From the NCBI RefSeq assembly GCF_032999765.1, contig NZ_CP136051.1:620001-684000 (forward strand): a DNA stretch of 64,000 nt, written 5' to 3'. The stretch comes from Imperialibacter roseus. GTDB lineage: Bacteria > Bacteroidota > Bacteroidia > Cytophagales > Cyclobacteriaceae. Shown here piece by piece: positions 44,850 to 52,762 of the stretch. The translations under genes and the position numbers were made by a program. The notes under the pieces are model-generated. The model searched no databases. It was not told where the DNA came from and saw nothing but the letters and a program-made list of their open reading frames with translations. Each line of letters starts with the position of its first letter. Position 1 is the first letter of the stretch.

Positions 44850-47470
44850 TGAAAAATATTCTGCCTCCCCGCTGGGCCTCAAAGCTGCTGGAATGGTACT
44901 GCAAGCCTTCGCTTTACGAAGACCTCCAGGGTGATCTGTTTGAGTACTTCGAGCGCAATTTGCACAAACGGGGAACGGGTTATGCAAAGCTTATTTATAT
45001 AATAGACGTGCTGAAGTTTTTCAGGCTGTATACGGTTCGCCGACGACAGCTTTTTGGAACATCAAATCAACTCATCATGATACGTAGTTACCTGAAAATA
45101 GCCCTGCGGTCAATGTCACGAAGCAAGTCCTATACTGCCATTAATATCGCAGGTTTGACACTTGGGCTCACGTGCGCTTTGTTCATCGCCTTTTATGTAG
45201 CGCATGAGATCAGCTACGATCGTTTTCATGCTGACAATGATAGAATATTGAGGATAAGCTCGGAATCTGTGAGTGAAGCTGGCATTTCTACTCTTGAGGC
45301 GACCACCCCTCCCGGCCTGGCCCTTCTTTTGAAAGACAATCTCCCGGAAATACAGCAAATGGTGAGGCTAATGCCTTCCACAGGTGGCCGGAACCTGGTT
45401 CAGGTCGATGGAAAGAGTTTTTACGAGCTGGGAATGTGCCGGGCCGATAGCAGCTTGTTTGATGTGCTAAGTTTCAACTTTATCCATGGCAGCGCAGCGA
45501 CTGCTTTGCACGACCCACATTCGGCAGTCCTCACCGAATCATCAGCCAACAGATACTTTGGCACTACAGATTGTATGGGGAAAACTCTCCAGCTTGAAGA
45601 CAACTGGATGATGGGTATCAAGACGCTGACGGTTTCGGCTGTGGTGGAAGACTTGCCGTCCAACTCGCATTTGCAGTTTACTATGTTCCGACCGATCAGA
45701 GGGACCATGTGGAGTGATTTTGCCAACGATGAGGTTAACAACTGGAGAAACAGAAGTTTCTACACCTATGTAAAGTTGCACAAGGAAGTGTCAGCCGAAG
45801 CATTCGAAGCCAAAATAGAATCTGTGGTCAAAAGTCACCGAAAGGAGCTAAAAGGACATTTTTTTACGCAATCCATAAGCGACATTCATTTGTATTCGTC
45901 GCTGCAGAGCGAAATGGCTGGAAATAGCAGTTACCGGGTTATCTACCTCTTGGGCACAATAGCGCTTATTATTATGGTAGTTGCCTGCATCAACTATGTA
46001 AATATGGCAACAGCCAGAGCGCTGGGAAGGGCCAAAGAAGTTGGCATCAGAAAGGTGAACGGGGCTTCCAAAAGTGAATTAGTCTACCAATTCATTTTCG
46101 AATCGGTGTTGCTGGCTTGCATTTCATTTGCACTGGCAATCGTTTTTGTGTGGCTGTTGATGCCGTCGTTCAATACCCTGGCGGATAAGAATTTTGAAAT
46201 GGCCAGCGTCACGACGATTAACGGCTGGCTTTTCATATTCGCCGGAGTGATCCTCATAGGAGTGTTGGCTGGCATGTACCCTGCTTTCTATTTGAGTAGG
46301 TTCAAGCCTGTTAGCGCATTGAAGGGTGCCGTTGTTTCTGGCAGCAAAAGCAGTGTTAGCTTGCGGCAGGCTCTTGTTGCCATTCAGTTCGTGGTCTCTA
46401 TCGGGCTGGTAATCGCCACAGCTGTTATTCATACCCAAATCACCTACATAAGGAACAAGGATCTGGGTATTTCGAAAAGTCAAGTAATTGTTTTGCCAGA
46501 ATGCAATGATGAAGCCAGGCGAAAGAACCTAAAGCACCTTCTCCTTCAACACCCCTTCGTCGAGGAGGCGGGGAGCTCTTCCGGAAGGCTTGCGGGAAAC
46601 TTTTGGAGTGGCCGCACTACCTCTGCGTCAACGGGACAGGAAATAGGACATAAGCTTGCCTATATCGATGATAGCTACTTCAAAGCAGCCGGCATTGAAG
46701 TGGTCGAACGCTGGGAGCACCCTTCGCTCCCTGATTCTGTGAGTCCTGTGATCATCAACGAAACAGCAGCCAGGTTGCTTGGGCTTCAGCAGCCGATAGG
46801 CGAAACGTTGATTTTGCCTGGCAGCCATACGCTTGACCGTATTGTAGGTGTTGTAAAGGATTTCCATTTCAGTTCGCTTCATGAAGCCATAGAGCCCATC
46901 ATTTTCATGGAGAAGGAGGAATTTCTCCGCAACACGTATGTGCGAATTGCCCCTGGCAGCCAGCCCGAAGAAGCTGTTGCCGGTGTCAGAGCAGCCTGGG
47001 AAGAGGCATTCCCCGGACGGTTGTTTGAGTACTACTTTCTTGACCAGCAGTACGACCAATTATACAAGGCCGATGAGAAATTTGGTAAAATGGTGAGTTT
47101 GATGACCTCCATCGCCATTTTCATCGCTTTGCTGGGACTCCTTGGTCTCACTTCTTATGCAGTAAGGCGAAGGACGAGAGAAATTGGTATCAGGAAGGTG
47201 TTGGGCGCTTCGCCGGTTTCCATACTGGCTCTGATAGCCAGGAGCATTCTTATGATAGTGGCACTCTCGGAAATTGTCGCCTTGCCCCTCAGTGCGGTTT
47301 TCATGAGTAAATGGCTCGACAGCTTTGCTTACCGAATAGCCTTGCTTTCGAACCTTTGGATATTCATTGCGGCAGGAGCGGGAGTGCTCTGTCTGGCGAT
47401 GCTGGCGGTAATGATTCAAACGCTAACTGCGGCACTTAAAAACCCTGTTGAAAGCCTTAGAACAGAATGA
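44849..47470 (+). CDS. Orphan FtsX/MacB-type permease with N-terminal prefix (block 5, gene 1)
   Basis: An 873-residue protein. Prefix PPRWASKLLEWYCKPSLYEDLQGDLFEYFER is the block-5 type; linker GTSNQLI; body from Met77, MIRSYLKIALRSMSRSKSYTA. TM2 about 364, TM6 about 750. Coupling loops GRAKEVGIRKVNGAS and RRTREIGIRKVLGAS; it ends NPVESLRTE. The body differs from the other three genes of block 5 and resembles block-3 gene 4, yet the first 70 or so nt of its prefix are almost identical to those of the next gene. Start and stop both overlap neighbours (1 and 4 bp). Confidence 0.88.
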   Translation: MKNILPPRWASKLLEWYCKPSLYEDLQGDLFEYFERNLHKRGTGYAKLIYIIDVLKFFRLYTVRRRQLFGTSNQLIMIRSYLKIALRSMSRSKSYTAINIAGLTLGLTCALFIAFYVAHEISYDRFHADNDRILRISSESVSEAGISTLEATTPPGLALLLKDNLPEIQQMVRLMPSTGGRNLVQVDGKSFYELGMCRADSSLFDVLSFNFIHGSAATALHDPHSAVLTESSANRYFGTTDCMGKTLQLEDNWMMGIKTLTVSAVVEDLPSNSHLQFTMFRPIRGTMWSDFANDEVNNWRNRSFYTYVKLHKEVSAEAFEAKIESVVKSHRKELKGHFFTQSISDIHLYSSLQSEMAGNSSYRVIYLLGTIALIIMVVACINYVNMATARALGRAKEVGIRKVNGASKSELVYQFIFESVLLACISFALAIVFVWLLMPSFNTLADKNFEMASVTTINGWLFIFAGVILIGVLAGMYPAFYLSRFKPVSALKGAVVSGSKSSVSLRQALVAIQFVVSIGLVIATAVIHTQITYIRNKDLGISKSQVIVLPECNDEARRKNLKHLLLQHPFVEEAGSSSGRLAGNFWSGRTTSASTGQEIGHKLAYIDDSYFKAAGIEVVERWEHPSLPDSVSPVIINETAARLLGLQQPIGETLILPGSHTLDRIVGVVKDFHFSSLHEAIEPIIFMEKEEFLRNTYVRIAPGSQPEEAVAGVRAAWEEAFPGRLFEYYFLDQQYDQLYKADEKFGKMVSLMTSIAIFIALLGLLGLTSYAVRRRTREIGIRKVLGASPVSILALIARSILMIVALSEIVALPLSAVFMSKWLDSFAYRIALLSNLWIFIAAGAGVLCLAMLAVMIQTLTAALKNPVESLRTE

Positions 47471-50124
47471 CAAGCAAGACCAAATCGACACACCGGATCC
47501 GTCCTCCCCGCTGGGCCTCAAAGCTGCTGGAATGGTATTGCAAGCCTTCACTTTACGAAGACCTGCAGGGCGACCTGCTGGAATACTTCGAAAGGAATGT
47601 GGAGAAAAAAGGAATGTTGCGGGCCAAACTCATCTACATCGTCGATGTACTTAAATTTTTCAGAACCTACACAGTTCAAAAACCTCAAATATTTAAAGGA
47701 ATGAATCAGTTTATCCTACTATCCAATTATTTCAAAACATCGGTGCGGAGCATGGCCAGAAGCAAGCTCTTCACTACTATCAACGTTGTGGGGCTGGCCA
47801 TTAGCATGTCGGTAGGCTTGCTACTGATTGCTTTGCTGTACGACATTCAAAAAATAGACGATTTCCACACAAACAAGGATCGGATTTACAGAGTCATTTC
47901 GAAAAGACAGGTCAGCAATGGCGGCGTGAGTAATTTTGCCACGGCCTCCGTATTGGCAGCAGAAAGAGTGAGACAAGAGGTGCCAGGCGTGGAAAAAGTG
48001 GTAGTGCTCAACGGTGGCCTGACAGGAGACCTGAGCCTCGACGAGCGGGCGATTAGTGTTGCCGGTTTTTTTGCCTCGGAGGAATTTTTTGACATTTTCT
48101 CTTTTGATCTGAAACGGGGTAATCCAGGCGCAGTTTTGGCGGCTCCTAATACGGTGGTACTCACTGAAAGCACGGCAAAAAAGCTATTCGGAGATGCCGA
48201 CGCAGTGGGCAAGACGATTTTCTTCGAAAATGCAGGCAGAGGGAATGCAGTTGCCGATAAATCGGAGTATCTCGTAACAGGCATCGTACAGGATGTCCCA
48301 CAGAATTCTCACCTGCGGTTTAATCTGCTAGTTTCTTATGCCACCCTTGAAAAGCCAGGGTCCGATGCCAGCAAGCAGGACTGGCTGAAGGAAATGATGT
48401 CCGACAACGTTTATGTGCTGCTCGACCAGAACAACAGCCGGGAAGTGTTGGATCGCAATCTTGAGCGCATAAGCAGCGAGGAAAATGCGGCCTTTAAAAA
48501 CGCCGGCACCACCGTTACTGCGAGTGCTCAAGCTTTCAACGACATTGTTCCCGGGCCGCACCTGATCAACTGGCGGGGACCTAAACTGGAAGCGAATACG
48601 GTCAACATACTCATTGCCCTGGTGGTTGTGATCATGGTGTCTGCCTGCTTCAACTATACCAACCTGTCCATTGCCAGGTCGCTTACCAGGGCCAAAGAAG
48701 TAGGTATACGCAAAGTGGTGGGTGCAGGGAAAGCACACATAGCCGGTCAGTTTATTGTTGAAGCTATAGTGATCTCGTTGTTATCGCTCTGTTTAGCCAT
48801 CCTTTTATTTTTCCCGATACGGAACGAATTTTTGCAGCTGAATGAATTTGCCAGTGGCATGGTTTCGCTCAGTCCGTCGCCAGCTTTGTTTTTACTTTTT
48901 GGTGTCTTCGCAATTGCGATAGGCATTTTGGCGGGAGTGGTACCTGCCGTTTCGTTTTCAAAAATTAAGTCGCTGCACGTGAGCGGCCGACTGTCGAACC
49001 GGCCGATGAAGGGACTTGGTCTTCGCAGAACCCTCATCGTTTTGCAATATGCTTTTTCCCTGGCGTTCATTACAGTGGCCACTCTTGCCTATAAGCAGTT
49101 TCACTACTCGGTCAACTTCGATTTGGCTTATGATACAAAAAATGTATTGAACATAGATCTGCAGAAAAATAACCCGGACGTAGTTATTGAACAACTTCGC
49201 CAACTCAATGAGGTCGAAGCTGTTGCCCAATCATTTTCGGTCATGAGTACTGGCTATTATTGGTATACGCAGGTCAGGTACCTGGGCGATTCCGCCTACT
49301 TCAATTTCAATTCAATTGATGAGAACTATATCCCCCTCCTTGACCACAAGCTACTGGCCGGAAGCAACTTTCACCACATGGCAGGGGACGTAAAATCAGC
49401 CGGAGTTATTGTCAATGAAAAGTTTATCGAACGATTGGGTATTGGAAGTCCCGAAGAGGCAATCGGTAAAGTTGTGTATTTCAACGGTGTAAAAGAGTCA
49501 GTTTTAGGTGTTGTGGAAGACTTTCACTACGGCATGTTGGACAGCCCTGTGGAGCCCTTTGTGTTTCGCTATACACCGCAAAACTACAAAGTAGTGCATG
49601 TGAAGTTGAGAGACGGAGCGTTGCTGGCTGCAATGGACGAAATTTCAAGAACGTGGGATGAGCTTGATCCAAGTCACCCTTTAAAGGCAGAATTCTATGA
49701 CCAGCATATAGAAGCAGCCTATCAGGAATATCTGACGATGGTGAAAGTGGTGGGATTTTTGGCCATCATTTCCTTGTCAATAGCCTCGTTGGGTTTGCTG
49801 GGGATGGTGGTTTTTACCACAGAATCCAGAATGAAGGAAATCAGCATCCGCAAGGTGTTGGGCGCAACCGAAGGCAGCTTGCTGTACTTGCTGAGCCGTG
49901 GATTTGTTACGCTGCTGTTGATTGCCGGCTTGTTGGCTGTCCCTGTCACCACCTGGGTTTTTGAAAAAAAGGTACTCTCTAATGTAATTTACAAGGCACC
50001 GGTGGGCCCACTAGAGCTTCTCTCAGGAGTAGCTTTTGTGCTGGTGTTGGCGCTCATTGCGATAGGTACACAAACGATAAAAGCTGCCCGAACTAACCCA
50101 TCGCAAATCCTTCGAAATGAATAA
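47467..50124 (+). CDS. Orphan FtsX/MacB-type permease with N-terminal prefix (block 5, gene 2)
   Basis: An 885-residue protein. Prefix PPRWASKLLEWYCKPSLYEDLQGDLLEYFER, linker QKPQIFKG, body from Met79 (NQFILLSNYFKTSVRSMARSK). TM1 reads INVVGLAISMSVGLLLIALL, TM2 about 379, TM6 about 759. Coupling loops TRAKEVGIRKVVGAG and SRMKEISIRKVLGAT; it ends NPSQILRNE rather than NPVKSLRTE. With the next two genes it forms a distinct body subclass (ACFNYTNLSIAR). The start overlaps the previous stop by 4 bp and the stop overlaps the next start by 8 bp. Confidence 0.88.
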   Translation: MTSKTKSTHRIRPPRWASKLLEWYCKPSLYEDLQGDLLEYFERNVEKKGMLRAKLIYIVDVLKFFRTYTVQKPQIFKGMNQFILLSNYFKTSVRSMARSKLFTTINVVGLAISMSVGLLLIALLYDIQKIDDFHTNKDRIYRVISKRQVSNGGVSNFATASVLAAERVRQEVPGVEKVVVLNGGLTGDLSLDERAISVAGFFASEEFFDIFSFDLKRGNPGAVLAAPNTVVLTESTAKKLFGDADAVGKTIFFENAGRGNAVADKSEYLVTGIVQDVPQNSHLRFNLLVSYATLEKPGSDASKQDWLKEMMSDNVYVLLDQNNSREVLDRNLERISSEENAAFKNAGTTVTASAQAFNDIVPGPHLINWRGPKLEANTVNILIALVVVIMVSACFNYTNLSIARSLTRAKEVGIRKVVGAGKAHIAGQFIVEAIVISLLSLCLAILLFFPIRNEFLQLNEFASGMVSLSPSPALFLLFGVFAIAIGILAGVVPAVSFSKIKSLHVSGRLSNRPMKGLGLRRTLIVLQYAFSLAFITVATLAYKQFHYSVNFDLAYDTKNVLNIDLQKNNPDVVIEQLRQLNEVEAVAQSFSVMSTGYYWYTQVRYLGDSAYFNFNSIDENYIPLLDHKLLAGSNFHHMAGDVKSAGVIVNEKFIERLGIGSPEEAIGKVVYFNGVKESVLGVVEDFHYGMLDSPVEPFVFRYTPQNYKVVHVKLRDGALLAAMDEISRTWDELDPSHPLKAEFYDQHIEAAYQEYLTMVKVVGFLAIISLSIASLGLLGMVVFTTESRMKEISIRKVLGATEGSLLYLLSRGFVTLLLIAGLLAVPVTTWVFEKKVLSNVIYKAPVGPLELLSGVAFVLVLALIAIGTQTIKAARTNPSQILRNE

Positions 50125-52762
50125 GCGCAGGCCGATATCGTCACCTGTCCCCCGTAACGACGGACCGCCTCGCTGGGCCAGCCGCCTGCTTGAGTGGTAT
50201 TGCAAGCCTTCGCTTTTTGAAGACTTGCAGGGCGACCTGTTGGAATACTTCGAAAGGAATGTCGAGAGCAAAGGGATGATTCGGGCTAAGCTCATTTATA
50301 TAGTTGATGTATTGAAATTTTTCAGGCTTTACACAGTTCAAAAACCTCAAATATTAAAAAGGATGAATCAGTTTTACATTTTTGGCAACTACGTCAAAAC
50401 GTCGGTGCGGAGCATGGCCCGCAACCGGTTGTTTACCACTATCAATGTGGTGGGGCTGGCAGTCAGTATGTCTGTCGGATTGTTAATCATTGCGTTCGTG
50501 TCGGATCTGTTTTCTTATGATAATTTCCACGAAAACAAGGATCGAACCTACAGGCTTATAGCTAAAGACCTACGCTCGAACGGGTCTGTGATGGAGTTGG
50601 CAACGACATCTGTGAAGGCAGGGGTTAATATCCGGGAGGAAGTGCCTGAGATAGAAAATCTCACCATCATGAGGAGGGGCTTTGACAGAGACGTGCAGGT
50701 AGCGGACAAAGTGATCCAGGTGGGCGGCTTTTGGGCCGACGAGTCATTTATGGATGTGTTTTCATTCAAGCTTTTGAAAGGGAATCCGGGCACTGCGCTG
50801 AAGGAGGTAAATTCCCTCGTTCTCACTGAAACGACCGCAAGAAAACTATTTGATGATACGGACGTCGTGGGGCGAATCGTGAAACTTGACACCGCCAGTT
50901 ATCAGGTGACAGGGGTGTTGGAAGACATCCCGAAGCTTTCGCATATCAGGTTTGAGGCACTGGCTTCATTTGCTACGGTGGCTGCCGAAGAGCCGGACAT
51001 GGATGGCGGCTTCTACAATTGGGAGAACATCTACATGAGCCATACATACATGACCGTTAAAGAAGGAAGCGATTTGGCGGCGATACAAGAAAAGCTTGAT
51101 AAGATAAGCGAGACTGAGAATGCGGCGCTGGAAGGTAGAACAATCGATCTTTTCCTCCAGCCAATCGATGAAATCGCTGTTGGGCATCACTACACCAACG
51201 AAACAGGATCAACCATGAATATCATAGCGCTCTGGATACTGATCGGACTTGGTGCTGTGGTAATTATCTCCGCTTGTTTTAATTACACCAATTTGTCTAT
51301 TGCGAGAGCCCTCCGCCGATCGAAGGAAGTAGGTATCCGGAAGGTGGTGGGAGCCTCGAAAGGCCAGGTTGTGGCCCAATTCCTGACCGAATCGGTTTTG
51401 ATTTCGCTACTGGCCTTAGTGATTTCGTTCGGCCTTTTTCTGGTGCTCAAAAGGCAGTTTCTTTCTCTTCATAGCTTTCTATCGAATTTGGTATCGCTCG
51501 ATCTCTCTTTTAATGTCGTTCTTGCATTTGCGGCATTTGCTATCGTTACGGGAATTGTGGCTGGCTTGCTACCAGCCATTTTCTTTGCAAAAATCCGGTC
51601 ACTGGCCGTATTGAAGGGAGCGTCTGCCATCCTTTCGTCGAAGAGGCTTGGTTTGCGAAGAGGCCTTATTGTGGTTCAGTATGTCTTTTCACTCATTTTT
51701 ATTACCACCACGCTTATCGGGTATGTCCAATACAAGGGAATGCTATCGTACGACCTCGGGTTTTCAACAAGCAATATCGTCAACATCAGGTTGCAAAATA
51801 ATAAGCCTGAAATAGTGGAGGCCCGCATGGCAGCGCTGCCGGAAGTCGAGCAAATATCGAAATCCGCTATGGTCACCTCGCTTGGTTCGACCTGGGGCAC
51901 TCAGGCCAAATACCAGGAAGATTCCGGTTTTGTGTGGCAAAACGGAATCAACGAGCAATACCTGCCATTGCATCGGCACACGCTGCTGGCAGGGAGAAAC
52001 TTTGAAGCGAAGGCCCAAAGTGCTGCGGAAACGGAGGTCATTGTTAATGAAAAGCTGTTGGCTCGCTTTAATATCGCTCAGGATAACGTAGCCGAAGCGG
52101 TGGCTGAAGTGCTGACAATCGAAGGCAAGAGGCTTGCTATTATTGGCGTGGTCAAGGATTTTCACTACGAGACGCTGGAGGATCCTATTGAGCCGACAGT
52201 GCTGCGGTATGAATCCCAACCAGGTGGATATTTGAATGTTAAGGTGAACACAACCGACCTGTCGGCGACAATAGCTTCGCTGGAATTGGCCTGGGATGAA
52301 ATAGATCCGGTTCACCCAATGGATGCGAAGTTTTACGATGAACAGATTGAACAAGCCTACAGCCAGTTTTCAGTGATGCTCAAGGTGATTGGGTTCCTGG
52401 CGTTTCTGGCAGTTTGCATCGCTTCGATGGGCTTGTTTGGCATGGTTGTATTCGCTACTGAAACCCGCCTGAAGGAAATAAGCATTCGAAAAGTGCTGGG
52501 AGCTGGCGAAGGCAGCCTTATTTACCTGCTCGGGCGTGGTTTTTTGTGGCTTCTTGGCATTGCAACGGCCATTGCTCTGCCTGTCACCTATTTGTTTTTT
52601 GACCAGGTAGTGCTGGCCCAATTTGCTTTTCATGCCCCTATCGGGTTCACCGAACTTTTTGGTGGAGTGGCTGTCGTGCTGGTGATAGCCTTTCTTATGA
52701 TAGTTAGCCAGACGATGAAGGCTGCCGGCACTAATCCCGCCCAAATTCTCCGGAATGAGTAA
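50117..52762 (+). CDS. Orphan FtsX/MacB-type permease with N-terminal prefix (block 5, gene 3)
   Basis: An 881-residue protein. Prefix PPRWASRLLEWYCKPSLFEDLQGDLLEYFER, linker QKPQILKR, body from MNQFYIFGNYVKTSVRSMARNR. TM2 about 366, TM6 about 756. Coupling loops RRSKEVGIRKVVGAS and TRLKEISIRKVLGAG; it ends NPAQILRNE. The second periplasmic domain carries KDFHYETLEDPIEP, the KDFHxxxL signature common to the whole array. It is fused by 8-bp overlaps to both neighbours (ATGAATAA and ATGAGTAA), implying tight translational coupling. Confidence 0.88.
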   Translation: MNKRRPISSPVPRNDGPPRWASRLLEWYCKPSLFEDLQGDLLEYFERNVESKGMIRAKLIYIVDVLKFFRLYTVQKPQILKRMNQFYIFGNYVKTSVRSMARNRLFTTINVVGLAVSMSVGLLIIAFVSDLFSYDNFHENKDRTYRLIAKDLRSNGSVMELATTSVKAGVNIREEVPEIENLTIMRRGFDRDVQVADKVIQVGGFWADESFMDVFSFKLLKGNPGTALKEVNSLVLTETTARKLFDDTDVVGRIVKLDTASYQVTGVLEDIPKLSHIRFEALASFATVAAEEPDMDGGFYNWENIYMSHTYMTVKEGSDLAAIQEKLDKISETENAALEGRTIDLFLQPIDEIAVGHHYTNETGSTMNIIALWILIGLGAVVIISACFNYTNLSIARALRRSKEVGIRKVVGASKGQVVAQFLTESVLISLLALVISFGLFLVLKRQFLSLHSFLSNLVSLDLSFNVVLAFAAFAIVTGIVAGLLPAIFFAKIRSLAVLKGASAILSSKRLGLRRGLIVVQYVFSLIFITTTLIGYVQYKGMLSYDLGFSTSNIVNIRLQNNKPEIVEARMAALPEVEQISKSAMVTSLGSTWGTQAKYQEDSGFVWQNGINEQYLPLHRHTLLAGRNFEAKAQSAAETEVIVNEKLLARFNIAQDNVAEAVAEVLTIEGKRLAIIGVVKDFHYETLEDPIEPTVLRYESQPGGYLNVKVNTTDLSATIASLELAWDEIDPVHPMDAKFYDEQIEQAYSQFSVMLKVIGFLAFLAVCIASMGLFGMVVFATETRLKEISIRKVLGAGEGSLIYLLGRGFLWLLGIATAIALPVTYLFFDQVVLAQFAFHAPIGFTELFGGVAVVLVIAFLMIVSQTMKAAGTNPAQILRNE

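Noticed and set aside
51764-52354. 196-codon open frame on the minus strand
   Set aside because: It lies wholly antisense to the block-5 permease at 50117-52762, has no family features and mirrors the codon structure of the real gene. The same holds for 14347-14853, 15430-15813, 30317-30739, 37579-38037 and 40737-41225.
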